Assembly (NCBI RefSeq): GCF_002936985.1
Contig: NZ_MPZN01000034.1
Span: 1 to 35,479, forward strand
Reading direction: 5' to 3'
Origin: Microterricola pindariensis
GTDB lineage: Bacteria; Actinomycetota; Actinomycetes; Actinomycetales; Microbacteriaceae
DNA length: 35,479 bases
This document shows, piece by piece, positions 7,222 to 15,273 of the stretch (within the stretch, counting starts at the first letter, position 1; every line of letters starts with the position of its first letter). The translations under genes and the position numbers were made by a program. The notes beneath the pieces were generated by a model, which made no database searches, had not been told where the DNA came from, and saw only the letters and a list, made by a program, of their open reading frames with translations.

Positions 7222-8484
7222 TTGACTGAAACGCCAGGCTCGTCTCCCGCCGCCCCCGCGGACGGCGCGCAGTCCGCGCAGAAGCCATTGCGTGTGCTGA
7301 TCGGCGCCGACACCTTCGCCCCCGATGTGAACGGTGCCGCACGCTTCGCCGAGCGGCTTGCCGCCGGCCTCGTCGCCCGCGGCCACGAGGTGCACATCAT
7401 GGCTCCGGCCGCCTCCCGCAAGCACGGCAGCTGGGAAGAGGTGCACGAGGGCCAGAAGATGATGGCGCACCGGCTGTACAGCTGGCGCTGGTATCCGCAC
7501 GACTGGCTGCGCTTCGCGCTGCCGTGGCGGATCCGGCAGAACAGCGCCCGGGTGCTCGACCTGGTCAAGCCGGATGTCGTGCACTTCCAGTCGCACATCA
7601 TCGTCGGGCGCGGCCTCACCATCGAGGCCGAGAAGCGCGGCATCCGCATCGTCGGAACCAACCACTTCATGCCCGAGAACCTGCTCGAGTTCACGCTGCT
7701 GCCCAAGGCCTGGCAGGAATGGGCCATCGGCCTGGCCTGGAAGGCCGCCAAGCGCACCTTCGGCCGCGCGGAGTCCGTCACGACGCCGACCGCCAGGGCC
7801 GCCCAGTTCCTCGAGCAGTACACCGGGCTCGAGAACGTGCACGCGATCTCGTGCGGTATCGACGCCCACGAGTACACCCCGAACTTCGAGCCGCGCACCG
7901 GCAACACGGTGCTCTTCGTCGGACGTGTCACCGGTGAGAAGCAGATCGACGTGCTGCTCAAGGCGATCAGCCTGCTCCCGCCAGAGCTGGACACCAGGCT
8001 GCACATCGTCGGCGGCGGCGACCAGATGCGCAACCTGCAGCACCTGGCCGACGGCCTGGGCCTCGCCGACCGCGTCGTCTTCCGCGGCTACGTCACCGAG
8101 GAGGAGCTGCGCGCCGAGTACACGGCGGCCACCGTCTTCGCCATGCCGTCGATCGCCGAGCTGCAGAGCATCGCGACCATGGAAGCCATGGCCTCTGGGC
8201 TGCCGATCGTCGCCGCCAACGCGATGGCGCTGCCGCACCTCGTCGCCGACGGCCACAACGGTTTCCTGTTCGAGCCGAGCAACCCGGCCGACCTCGCCGC
8301 GAAGCTCCGCGCCGTGCTCGAGATGGCCCCGGATGAGCTCACCGCCATGAAGCAGGAGTCGCTCGAGCGCATCGTCGTGCACGACATCCAGCGGACGATC
8401 AGCACCTTCGAGAGCCTGTATCGTGGGGAGCCGGTGACCGATCCGGTCACCAACGTCGCCTCCGCCGCATCCGCAGAAGACTGA
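7222..8484 (+). CDS. GT4-family glycosyltransferase
   Basis: A 420-residue GT-B fold enzyme transferring a sugar from a nucleotide- or lipid-linked donor. The N-terminal Rossmann half starts at LRVLIGADTFAPDVNGAARF with the glycine/Asn-rich acceptor loop, then KPDVVHFQSHIIVG. The C-terminal half has LFVGRVTGEKQIDVLLKA, the HIVGGGDQMRNL segment, and the E-x7-E donor region (AELQSIATMEAMASGLPIV). This arrangement resembles actinobacterial mannosyltransferases of phospholipid or lipoglycan synthesis; the exact acceptor is not readable. The start is TTG at 7222 with GTGAGG about 10 bp upstream. A tRNA gene follows directly. Confidence 0.87.
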   Translation: MTETPGSSPAAPADGAQSAQKPLRVLIGADTFAPDVNGAARFAERLAAGLVARGHEVHIMAPAASRKHGSWEEVHEGQKMMAHRLYSWRWYPHDWLRFALPWRIRQNSARVLDLVKPDVVHFQSHIIVGRGLTIEAEKRGIRIVGTNHFMPENLLEFTLLPKAWQEWAIGLAWKAAKRTFGRAESVTTPTARAAQFLEQYTGLENVHAISCGIDAHEYTPNFEPRTGNTVLFVGRVTGEKQIDVLLKAISLLPPELDTRLHIVGGGDQMRNLQHLADGLGLADRVVFRGYVTEEELRAEYTAATVFAMPSIAELQSIATMEAMASGLPIVAANAMALPHLVADGHNGFLFEPSNPADLAAKLRAVLEMAPDELTAMKQESLERIVVHDIQRTISTFESLYRGEPVTDPVTNVASAASAED

Positions 8485-8512
8485 TCTTCTGGCCGGATGG
8501 CGGCAGGCGCAC

Positions 8513-8589
8513 GGGGCGGTAGCTCAGCTGGTTAGAGCATCGGACTCATAATCCGCCGGTCACGGGTTCAAGTCCCGTCCGCCCTACCA
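8513..8589 (+). tRNA. tRNA-Met (CAT), integration target
   Basis: A 77-nt cloverleaf. Acceptor GGGGCGG faces CCGCCCT, with a G-U pair at the end. The D arm is GCTCAGCTGGTTAGAGC, the anticodon loop is CTCATAA with anticodon CAT, the T stem is ACGGG/CCCGT with loop TTCAAGT, and the CCA end is encoded. CAT also occurs in tRNA-Ile2, but the overall sequence fits elongator Met. Its 3' half (8545-8584) is repeated exactly at 18433-18472, marking it as the attachment site of the following element; the left copy keeps the tRNA whole. Confidence 0.9.
8545..8584. repeat. attL: left 40-bp direct repeat in the tRNA
   Basis: This covers the anticodon loop to the acceptor 3' strand of tRNA-Met and is identical over 40 bp to 18433-18472. 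The match breaks at A8544/G18432 on one side and T8585/G18473 on the other. Integration into a tRNA 3' half is the usual habit of tyrosine integrases, and such an integrase is encoded about 0.9 kb inside. Confidence 0.92.
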
Positions 8590-8700
8590 AGTAAACACTG
8601 GGAAGGAGAGCCGGCAACTCGAATCGAGGCCAGCTCAATCCCGTCCGAAACCCGTCCAAGGTAGAGTCTGTTCAATCTGGCACGGCAGGAGTTTGGGGGA

Positions 8701-9507
8701 ATGATGGCAGTTGATCAGATTGAACGATTCGACCTCCAGATCCTTCCGGGGGGCGGAGCTGAGAGTCCAACCCTCTGGTGGGCAGCTTCAAGGTTTATGC
8801 AGGGGGCACGACGCTTTCATGAACTTCAAACACTGCTCGCAAAGACTGCCTCGTCGTGGACGGGTTATCCGCAGGTCGGAACCTGGGATGGACAAACGGA
8901 CCTAGAAATCGGGGAGCTCTCCGACGAGTTTTTCAACACACGCCCGGAGGCTTCAGCCTTGGCGAGTGAGGCGGTATTCCACTTTCGTGCAGCGCTTGAT
9001 TCAGCGGTTTATCAACTTGCATGGCGCGGGCGTGGCGAACGACCGAGCGGCACGATGTTCCCGTTCTGCAAGACCGCAGATTCGTGGCCGAACCGCAGAC
9101 GCTCCGACCTTCGGGGACTCACCAACGAGGAGAAGGCCGCGGTGGCGGATGTACAGCCATTCCGTAATGTCGCGTGGTCAGCTCGATTGGCGGAACTTAG
9201 CAATCGAGACAAGCACGACCACACGCTCGAAATAGCGTCGGTCTACTCGTGCACGGTGGACACGACGCGTCGCATGGCAGATGTCCCTGATCCTCGATTC
9301 ACTCAGTTCGCGATTGTTGATCCGGCGCTGAAATTTGTCTTCGTCCCAGTCGACAGGAAACTGGACGGAAATGACCTTCGCATCGCAACCGACGATCTGA
9401 TCATCATCATGCAAGGAATCACTGAATTCCTGAATCCTCTGCTTGAGAAAGAGGGCGTCTCGAAAATAGAACTTGAAAGTCAGCTTTCTCAAGCCCCATC
9501 AGCATAG
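8701..9507 (+). CDS. Unknown protein with HEPN-like RDKH motif
   Basis: A 268-residue protein of unknown function, probably helical in its first half. A helix FHFRAALDSAVYQLA and, further on, LAELSNRDKHDHTLEI form a pattern seen in a widespread group of uncharacterised proteins with a HEPN-like helical fold; that link is a guess from the motif. The start is the ATG at 8701 (or 8704), with AGGAG 9-12 bp upstream. It is the first gene inside attL, transcribed away from the tRNA, and converges on the integrase gene with a 19-bp overlap at the 3' ends. No transmembrane segment is visible. It could be cargo. Confidence 0.65.
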   Translation: MMAVDQIERFDLQILPGGGAESPTLWWAASRFMQGARRFHELQTLLAKTASSWTGYPQVGTWDGQTDLEIGELSDEFFNTRPEASALASEAVFHFRAALDSAVYQLAWRGRGERPSGTMFPFCKTADSWPNRRRSDLRGLTNEEKAAVADVQPFRNVAWSARLAELSNRDKHDHTLEIASVYSCTVDTTRRMADVPDPRFTQFAIVDPALKFVFVPVDRKLDGNDLRIATDDLIIIMQGITEFLNPLLEKEGVSKIELESQLSQAPSA

Positions 9508-10715
9508 ATCGTGACAGTGGTTGACTTCACCGGCGGAGTGCCTTTGTTGTTCATCGGCGTGAGGTAGGCGTCAAGCCTGTCCATGTCGGCCGCGAAGTCG
9601 TCGGGGAAAAAATGCAGATACACCCTGTACGTCGTTGCGGTATCGGCGTGTCCAAGAATTCGGGCTACCCGCGCAAGCGGCATCCCTGAAGCTGCGAACA
9701 GGGACGCTGCGGTGTGGCGGAGGTCATGAAACCGCAGGTCAGGCTGACCGATTTTCTTGGCTGCGGGGCGGAAACGCTGACGATAGAAGCTGTCGTAGTC
9801 CATGCGCTTGGTCCAGTCCAACCCTCCGCGCCATGCGCCATAGCCGCCGTAGTTCCTGCCCGGCCACAGGGGTGCGGTGGGGTCACCGGCGTTGGGATGC
9901 GCTGCGAGATACGCAGTGAGCAGCGCGACGAGTTCACGGCGCAACGGAACGGAGCGGGTGGACTTCTCGGACTTCGGTGTGCCCTCCGTCATGCCGTCCT
10001 TCGTGCGGAAAAGCGTGCGTCGCACTTCAAGCTGTCGCCGAAGCAGATTCACGTCCCGAATCTGCAACGCCTGAATCTCTCCGCTGCGTAGCCCGGTGAA
10101 CGCGGCGAGCCGTACGAACAGGCCATCCGGCGCGTTGGCGTCCAGCTCAGCTGCCAGCGCCTCAATCTCATCGGGGGAGAGGAACACCGGATTGAAGCTC
10201 TGCGCGAGTTGCACGCTCGGCAGATCGGTTCCCGTCGCCGGGTTGTGGCTGATGAGCCGGTGCTTGATCGCATAGCGGAACACCTTGTTCGTGGCGACGA
10301 ATGCGTGCTTGATCGTGCTCGGGTGGAGCGGCGTCTTTGCGCGCGCGGTCGGTGTCGCGGCCAACTTAGCTACCCACTTTTCAATGTCCGCGCTGGTGAT
10401 GCTGCCGATGCGGCGGCTTCCGAATTCGGGGTACACATGCCGCGCGTACATCTGCACGTAGCCGTCGTAGGTGCGCGGCTTGAGCTTGCCCTTGCTCGCG
10501 GCGAGGCTCGCCTCCGCTACCTCCTTGAACGTCTTGGAGTTCTTCACCAGAGGCTCAGTGCTGTTTCCCTGGGCGATTTCTGACTCGACCTTGAGCGCGT
10601 GCCGTTCCGCCTGTCGTTTGACGGAGAAGGTGCGCTGTTTCTTGGTCGTGCCCTGCCGCCAGTGCACTTCATATGCGACCCTGCTAGCGCGTTTCACTTC
10701 GCGGATATGAGCCAT
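9489..10715 (-). CDS. int: Tyrosine integrase
   Basis: A 408-residue site-specific recombinase that integrates and excises the element at tRNA-Met. The N-terminal part (about 1-55) is the arm-binding type domain. The SAM-like core-binding domain spans about 60-165 and the catalytic domain about 175-380. Active-site residues visible are Arg210 (FTGLRSGEI), Lys248 or Lys251, His330-x-x-Arg333 (HDLRHTAAS), His356 (ILGHADTA) and Tyr366 (TTYRVYLHF). The start ATG overlaps the resolvase stop by one base (TAATG), so the two are translationally coupled. The gene lies near attL, as is usual. Confidence 0.95.
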   Translation of the reverse strand: MAHIREVKRASRVAYEVHWRQGTTKKQRTFSVKRQAERHALKVESEIAQGNSTEPLVKNSKTFKEVAEASLAASKGKLKPRTYDGYVQMYARHVYPEFGSRRIGSITSADIEKWVAKLAATPTARAKTPLHPSTIKHAFVATNKVFRYAIKHRLISHNPATGTDLPSVQLAQSFNPVFLSPDEIEALAAELDANAPDGLFVRLAAFTGLRSGEIQALQIRDVNLLRRQLEVRRTLFRTKDGMTEGTPKSEKSTRSVPLRRELVALLTAYLAAHPNAGDPTAPLWPGRNYGGYGAWRGGLDWTKRMDYDSFYRQRFRPAAKKIGQPDLRFHDLRHTAASLFAASGMPLARVARILGHADTATTYRVYLHFFPDDFAADMDRLDAYLTPMNNKGTPPVKSTTVTIYADGA

Positions 10716-11359
10716 TACGCCACCTGCTCCTTGCGCTTGGCCGTCGTGTACGCGCGACGGATGGTGGACTCGTGCCAGTCCGGCAGTCCCGTCGGGGAGA
10801 GGAATCCCTCCGTGGTCAGTTCGCGGGCGATGCGTCCGAAGCTGGCCCCCGCGTCGCGAGACAGGACAATCCGGCGCAGCAGCCCTGCGGGGATTGCAGT
10901 CTTCCGTCCGTTGTCTAAGCCGCGTGCTTTCCGCGCTGCGAGTGCGTCCTTCGTGCGCGACGAGATCAATTCGCGTTCGTACTCGGCGAAGGTGATGAAC
11001 ATGTTTGCCATCGCGCGGCCGCCTGCCGTGGTGAGGTCAATGGCGTTGTCGATCACGATGAGGTTCCATCCCTGCCGCTGCGCGTCGTCAATGATCGCTG
11101 ATGCGTGGCGTACAGAGCGCGCGAGGCGGTCGAGCTTCGAGACGACCAGCCCGTCAAACTGGCCGCTGCCGAGAAGGTCAACCGCGCGTCGCAGCTGAGG
11201 GTTCACGTGCTTGCCACTGGCGCCCAGATCGCTGAGTACTTCTACCGACCAGCCTCGGCGCTCGCACTCGGACAGGATGGCCGCAGTCTGCGCTTCAACC
11301 CCAAGGCCCGAGCGCTCCTGATCCTCGGTCGAGACTCTGACATATCCAATGACGTTCAT
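10715..11359 (-). CDS. Serine recombinase (resolvase/invertase family)
   Basis: A 214-residue small serine recombinase. The N-terminal catalytic domain holds IGYVRVSTEDQ with nucleophile Ser10, the LVVSKLDRLARS arginine motif, and AEYERELISSRTK leading to the E helix. The C-terminal part carries a helix-turn-helix (ASFGRIARELTTEGF). AGAAGG sits close before the ATG. It ends in TAATG, which starts the integrase gene. Its job beside a tyrosine integrase may be multimer resolution or inversion; it lacks the long C-terminal domain of large serine integrases. The family call is firm, the role is not. Confidence 0.93.
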   Translation of the reverse strand: MNVIGYVRVSTEDQERSGLGVEAQTAAILSECERRGWSVEVLSDLGASGKHVNPQLRRAVDLLGSGQFDGLVVSKLDRLARSVRHASAIIDDAQRQGWNLIVIDNAIDLTTAGGRAMANMFITFAEYERELISSRTKDALAARKARGLDNGRKTAIPAGLLRRIVLSRDAGASFGRIARELTTEGFLSPTGLPDWHESTIRRAYTTAKRKEQVA

Positions 11360-11394
11360 GTGTTCCTTCTTCCGATGTCTGAGGCGGAAACGTC

Positions 11395-11439
11395 CGTAAG
11401 CGCCTTACGCCTGAGAGGGAAGCGAACCCTACTCTCAGG
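11395..11439. promoter_or_regulatory. Two consecutive hairpins ahead of the resolvase gene
   Basis: CGTAAG/CTTACG (11395-11400 with 11404-11409, loop 3) is followed at once by CCTGAGAG/CTCTCAGG (11410-11417 with 11432-11439). Leftward transcription from the HGG-motif gene crosses both before reaching the resolvase start at 11359. They could terminate or attenuate that read-through. There is no T run on either strand. Confidence 0.4.
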
Positions 11440-11554
11440 ATTTTCACTACTCGCCCCCAGAAACCTCCGCGTAAGGCCGTAGGAATCGCAAGCTCAGACC
11501 CGCTTACCGACTCGGCTACTTCTCGCGCGTATGTGCCATCCCTGGGCCTGCCTG

Positions 11555-12175
11555 TCAGCGAGCCGGGTTCTGCCGACGCAGACCGGCCTTCGGTTCGGGG
11601 TCAAACCACGCCGGAGCGTCCTGATCGGCGGCCACCGGGCGCGCCCGACGGGGCGTTGCAGCCGAAGAGGAAGGCAGAGACTGCTCAGACGGAAGAGCGG
11701 TGGGCACGCCACGGCGTTTCCGCAGTGCGCGGGTGCGTTCGTTCTGCCGGGTGCGTTCGTCGTGCGCGGCCTCGATCGCGGCCGGTTCGTCCACGATTAC
11801 CGCATCTTCAATGTTCGGGTCGTGGGTGGAGCTGTACTGCACGATGACCTCGCTCATGTGCTCCTCCCACGGCTTCACCTCCACCTCAACGGACAGGTGC
11901 TGCTTGCCCACGATGCTGGAACGGTCGAGCACATCCTTGGCAGCGGCAAGCCGCACGTTGGCCGGCACCGAGTCATCGCGCATGATCTTCAGGATGTGAA
12001 GCACCGCAATGTCGCTGGCTTCGTCTAGCCGCTGCTGCGCGCGCCGCCGTACCTGCGGGGCTGCTCCGCCGTGCATCCGGCAGACCGTGCTGCCGTTCAT
12101 CGGAGGGTTCCCACACGGCGTTCCGTTCCGCCTTCGGGCCTTGCATAGGGTCTTCGTGTGTATCAGGTTTTCCAT
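11555..12175 (-). CDS. Phage-type Cys/HGG-motif protein (terminase small-subunit-like?)
   Basis: 206 residues. The N-terminal 40 residues carry CKARRRNGTPCGNPP then VCRMHGGAAPQV, a Cys/His cluster ending in HGG common in small phage proteins. An acidic and helical middle follows (ILKIMRDDSVPANVRLAAAKDVLDRSS), resembling proteins found near phage packaging genes. A low-complexity charged tail starts at about 130. A terminase small-subunit or other packaging-related role is possible but not shown; no large terminase is present. AGGAGAG precedes the ATG at 12175. It lies downstream of the primase-helicase in the leftward gene train. The domain is recognised, the function uncertain. Confidence 0.65.
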   Translation of the reverse strand: MENLIHTKTLCKARRRNGTPCGNPPMNGSTVCRMHGGAAPQVRRRAQQRLDEASDIAVLHILKIMRDDSVPANVRLAAAKDVLDRSSIVGKQHLSVEVEVKPWEEHMSEVIVQYSSTHDPNIEDAVIVDEPAAIEAAHDERTRQNERTRALRKRRGVPTALPSEQSLPSSSAATPRRARPVAADQDAPAWFDPEPKAGLRRQNPAR

Positions 12176-12262
12176 CTCAACTCTCCTGTTCGGTACTTCG
12201 GCAGAACGCGGCTTGGCTGCCTTGATTCAGGGTGTGCTGTCAAGGCGACGGCTGAGTGTCGC

Positions 12263-14275
12263 TCAAGTAGGAAACCGGTCTGCCCTAAACGGGCGTTTGA
12301 ACGTGCGCTCGCCCGAAGAAATCGCGAAGGACTCTGTGTGCGAAAAGTCGGGTTCTTCAGTGATTGCGGGGATTTCTTCGGGAAGGGCGATTTCTTCGTA
12401 AACCCAGACCCAACCGCCCATACCGATCTTTCTGCTTACAATCTTCGGCCGAACGCGATCACGGGCACGTTTGAGCGCTGACTCGGAGAATCCCGCCTCC
12501 TTGCCAGACGCGATCACCTCAGCGGAAGGAACTCGTCCTCCGTTCTCAGTCATGAAACGTGAGATCCACGCTGTGGCCTCGTTGTGCTCGCCCTGCGGCC
12601 GGTTGATGATCTGAGCAACCGACACATTGGTGTCACCGATGATCTCGACGCGGGCAACGTGGCCGACGTCCCCGTCATCGAAGTTCACAGCGGTGTCCAT
12701 TAGGCGGTAGGCGAGAGACAAGTCGCCGACTTCCGCATAGTTGCCTTTGTCCTGGGACATCACGACATGGTCTTCGTCCTCGTCGCGAGCAAACAAGAAC
12801 ACGGACCTCGCAGCATCTCGATACGCATGAGAGCCGGAGAGCTTGTCTGAGGCGTTTCCGACTCCCTTGTTGAAGTGCATGATGCCGACGATGACCGCAT
12901 CGGTCTCTCCAGCGATCTGAGTGAGAGGGTCGAGCACCGCCCGGACGACATCGCGCTTGTGGTCGTCGCCCTGAATGGTTGAGGTGATCGGGTCAAGGAT
13001 CACGAGCTTCGCGCCTGATTCCTCAATCGCCTGCAAGATCAAATGTGAGTGCTCAGGAAGGCTCGGAATCCTCTCGCCGGTGGACTCGTCGGTGCTATAC
13101 CCGATGGCGACCTTGTAGAACGTATCCATCTTGGCGCCAGCTGCAGAAAGCCGAGGGATCATCTGCGTCTCCCAGTTGTCTTCGACGCTGACGTAAAGGA
13201 CTGAGACGGACTCGCCAAGAAGGTCGCCTTCGAGTCGCCCATTCTGGGCCTCAACAGCAAGCCAGATGGCGAACGAGGATTTCCCGACGCCTCCACGACC
13301 TGCGAACAAGGACAACGCGCCGAGCGGGATCCTGTTCTTCCAGAGAAACTTCTGCCGACGTGAACGAATAGTTGAGGCCGCGCGAAGGATCAACCTGTCG
13401 GGCACCGAAGAATTCTGCGAGCTTCCGGAAGAACCCGCCTTCTCGAACGCGGCGTTCTTCGCGATTTCTTCACTGGCGGAGCGAAGCGTTTCAATGTCTG
13501 AGGGCGACGATTCCATCAAAGAATTGAGGCTGTGATCTTTAACGTGATCGGCGGCGTCCTTCCCCACCGAAGAGAGTGCCAAGTGCGCCTTGACCCCTGC
13601 AACATTGCGCAGAGAATTGTGGACGTTCAGGGCGTGCTTGTAGCCAGCTGCATCACGATCAGCAATGATGACGACACGACTTGCGCTACCCCGGAAATAC
13701 TCCGAGTGCGAATCCGTCCATTTGCCTGCACCGCCGTGATTGCACGTGGCGATTGCTCCCTCTGCACCCCAAAGCGCCAGAACGTCTTTCTCGCCTTCCA
13801 CGATGTAGACGTCCTCTCCAGTGGCCAACGCTTCGGTCAGCTGGGGCAGATTGAACGGCACAGGCCTGATCCCGCTGAGGTTCCAGATGCTCTTGCGCGG
13901 ATTCTGGGGATCGGGCCGACGCTGCCGAAAGTCCTTGGGATCGTAGCGAACGACTTCATACAGGGTTGTGCCGTTTTCATCCTCGTAGGGATAGATCGCG
14001 ACCTCTGTACGTTTCTGTTCCAGCGACGACCAAGTCAGATCGAGGGCCGAGAGAACGTCCTCGTTGGTGCAGCCAGTCTGGCAATGGAGAAGGATCCTCC
14101 CGCCCTCCCAGCCCACCGAAAGGGAAGGTCGATTGTCGTCGTGCGCCGGGCAAGTAACGGTGTGCTGGAGCCCGACGCCACGGGAGAGAATCGTTCTCTT
14201 GTTAAGCGCAGCCGCAGTACTGTCTACCCGATCCAGGAAGTGAGCGAGGTTCGGCGGGAGTTCTTGAGTATTCAA
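12263..14275 (-). CDS. Primase-helicase (zinc/TOPRIM plus RecA-like ATPase)
   Basis: A 670-residue replication protein. A CHC2-like zinc site (C42, H45, C65, C69) heads it, followed by a TOPRIM domain (YIVEGEKD with Glu160, and DRD at 206-208). A linker follows, then a RepA/DnaB-like ATPase with Walker A GRGGVGKSS (326-334) and Walker B KLVILDP (423-429). The C-terminal region (about 570-640) looks winged-helix-like. Together these synthesise primers and unwind DNA, so the element probably replicates on its own after excision. The start lies 15 bp after the excisionase gene stop, implying one transcript. Domain order matches replication proteins of phages and satellites. Confident on the domains. 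Confidence 0.92.
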   Translation of the reverse strand: MNTQELPPNLAHFLDRVDSTAAALNKRTILSRGVGLQHTVTCPAHDDNRPSLSVGWEGGRILLHCQTGCTNEDVLSALDLTWSSLEQKRTEVAIYPYEDENGTTLYEVVRYDPKDFRQRRPDPQNPRKSIWNLSGIRPVPFNLPQLTEALATGEDVYIVEGEKDVLALWGAEGAIATCNHGGAGKWTDSHSEYFRGSASRVVIIADRDAAGYKHALNVHNSLRNVAGVKAHLALSSVGKDAADHVKDHSLNSLMESSPSDIETLRSASEEIAKNAAFEKAGSSGSSQNSSVPDRLILRAASTIRSRRQKFLWKNRIPLGALSLFAGRGGVGKSSFAIWLAVEAQNGRLEGDLLGESVSVLYVSVEDNWETQMIPRLSAAGAKMDTFYKVAIGYSTDESTGERIPSLPEHSHLILQAIEESGAKLVILDPITSTIQGDDHKRDVVRAVLDPLTQIAGETDAVIVGIMHFNKGVGNASDKLSGSHAYRDAARSVFLFARDEDEDHVVMSQDKGNYAEVGDLSLAYRLMDTAVNFDDGDVGHVARVEIIGDTNVSVAQIINRPQGEHNEATAWISRFMTENGGRVPSAEVIASGKEAGFSESALKRARDRVRPKIVSRKIGMGGWVWVYEEIALPEEIPAITEEPDFSHTESFAISSGERTFKRPFRADRFPT

Positions 14276-14290
14276 AGCACCGTCGCCGTT

Positions 14291-14503
14291 CTAGCGGCGC
14301 GGGGCTACGGTGCAGGCGGCGATGTACTCGTCCAGCTGCGCCTGCGAGAAGAACACGCGCAGCCCGCCAAGACGAGTGAACCCGATCTGGCCGGACGGCG
14401 TGAGGCGACGCAGCTGGCGCTCCGACATTCCGAGATAGGCGGCGGCTTCGGCATAGTCGTACCAACGGTGGGTCGTCGGCTGCTTCTTCTTGGGGGTCTT
14501 CAT
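14291..14503 (-). CDS. Excisionase-like helix-turn-helix protein
   Basis: 70 residues with a MerR-like winged helix: WYDYAEAAAYLGMSERQLRRL, then GQIGFTRLGGLRVFFSQAQLDEYIAA. Such Xis/AlpA-type proteins bind near att sites to direct excision or switch on early genes. AAGGAG lies 8 bp before the ATG. It is the gene just upstream of the primase-helicase and separate from the integrase, so it may act on both excision and replication gene expression. Basic residues fill the N-terminus (MKTPKKK). Confidence 0.88.
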   Translation of the reverse strand: MKTPKKKQPTTHRWYDYAEAAAYLGMSERQLRRLTPSGQIGFTRLGGLRVFFSQAQLDEYIAACTVAPRR

Positions 14504-14551
14504 TTTCGTGCTCCTTACGGTTGGCGCGAGGCCGGAACCGTCAGGGGCAAC

Positions 14552-14608
14552 AAAAAAGACCTCTGCGGCTCCAACCTCCCTATCGGGTGGTCGTCACTGC
14601 GAGGTCCT
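14552..14608 (-). terminator. Hairpin plus T-run terminator or attenuator upstream of xis
   Basis: On the minus strand GACCTC (14606-14601) and GAGGTC (14563-14558) pair, with GC on both inner sides, and are followed directly by a six-T run. The loop is long, about 37 nt, and partly self-complementary. It lies between the 159-residue gene and the excisionase gene and would partly separate the two transcription units. Confidence 0.45.
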
Positions 14609-14659
14609 TCCTCTTTCGCTATTCAGTTGTGGGTACTTCTGCACACATTCGAGTCATGA

Positions 14660-14673
14660 TGGTTCATGAACCA
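14660..14673. promoter_or_regulatory. 14-bp perfect palindrome, candidate operator
   Basis: TGGTTCATGAACCA is fully self-complementary. A second TCATGA sits at 14654-14659, exactly 10 bp before the one inside the palindrome (14664-14669), so both would lie on the same face of the helix. It is about 160 bp upstream of the excisionase start and is a plausible regulator site of the excision/replication unit. Confidence 0.4.
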
Positions 14674-14734
14674 GCTCGGTTGCGCTCGGTACAGTTCAAG
14701 GCTACCTGATCTCGCCTCGGTGCCGCTCGGAGCG

Positions 14735-15214
14735 CTATCGCGGACGACGAAAAGGTGCAGTTTCGAGTTCTGCAATTCGTGCGCGGAGGCGCATTCTGCG
14801 GAACGGACCAGCGGGGTCCAGGGTCTCGCCGCTGATCCAGATTTCAACGCCCAGCTCGGATTCATCGAGGACTGCGAGGAGCGACCAACCCCGGCGTGCG
14901 TGGCGACCGGGGTGGCTTGACCAGAACACACGCTGGAGCGCATCAGCCACCCAGTGACCAGATGCGTAAGGCAGGATTCCGCGGGTCTGGAACGTGCTCA
15001 GACGTACCGCCGCCTCGTGCAGGATCGAGAAGCCGGGACGCACTTCGTCAGGTGTCGGAGCGCTGATCTTCACGGTCGCCCGCTCGGTCGGTGACAGCCA
15101 GCGGGTAGGTGAATGCAACGGGGAGGGTATCTCCACTTGCTGAAACGGGAGCGTTGCTGACGCATCCCAGTAGGCGGGCAGGGTGCCCGGCGAGTTAAGG
15201 TTGAACGTAGTCAA
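14735..15214 (-). CDS. Unknown element protein, 159 aa
   Basis: No family recognised. I chose the TTG at 15214 because GGAAGG lies 7 bp before it; the frame is open further upstream, through a hairpin (15237-15267), which argues against the longer form. The protein is mixed in composition. A hydrophobic/aromatic segment GWSLLAVLDESELGVEIWISG and a basic tail (RRMRLRARIAELETAPFRRPR) are visible. It is the last member of the small-gene cluster before the attenuator and the excisionase. No transmembrane helix. It is probably real because codon use and spacing match its neighbours. Confidence 0.55.
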   Translation of the reverse strand: MTTFNLNSPGTLPAYWDASATLPFQQVEIPSPLHSPTRWLSPTERATVKISAPTPDEVRPGFSILHEAAVRLSTFQTRGILPYASGHWVADALQRVFWSSHPGRHARRGWSLLAVLDESELGVEIWISGETLDPAGPFRRMRLRARIAELETAPFRRPR

Positions 15215-15236
15215 TGTTTTGCCTTCCGGTTGGGCC

Positions 15237-15267
15237 ACACCCCAGCGCGTCTCCTGCGCTGGGGTGT
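15237..15267 (-). terminator. 12-bp hairpin between two small element genes
   Basis: ACACCCCAGCGC (15237-15248) pairs perfectly with 15256-15267 around a 7-nt loop. There is no T run on the minus strand. It lies 6 bp before the stop of the 147-residue gene (on the leftward transcript it follows the stop) and 22 bp ahead of the TTG start of the next gene, so it may act as a weak terminator or mRNA-stabilising stem. Confidence 0.45.
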
Positions 15268-15273
15268 TGTTCG

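Noticed and set aside
11395-11530. tRNA-like pieces on the minus strand (AGTAGCCGAGTCGGTAAGC and GGGTTCGCTTCCC)
   Set aside because: The D-arm- and T-arm-like words are about 75 nt apart, the acceptor strands do not pair and no anticodon stem with a 7-nt loop can be formed.
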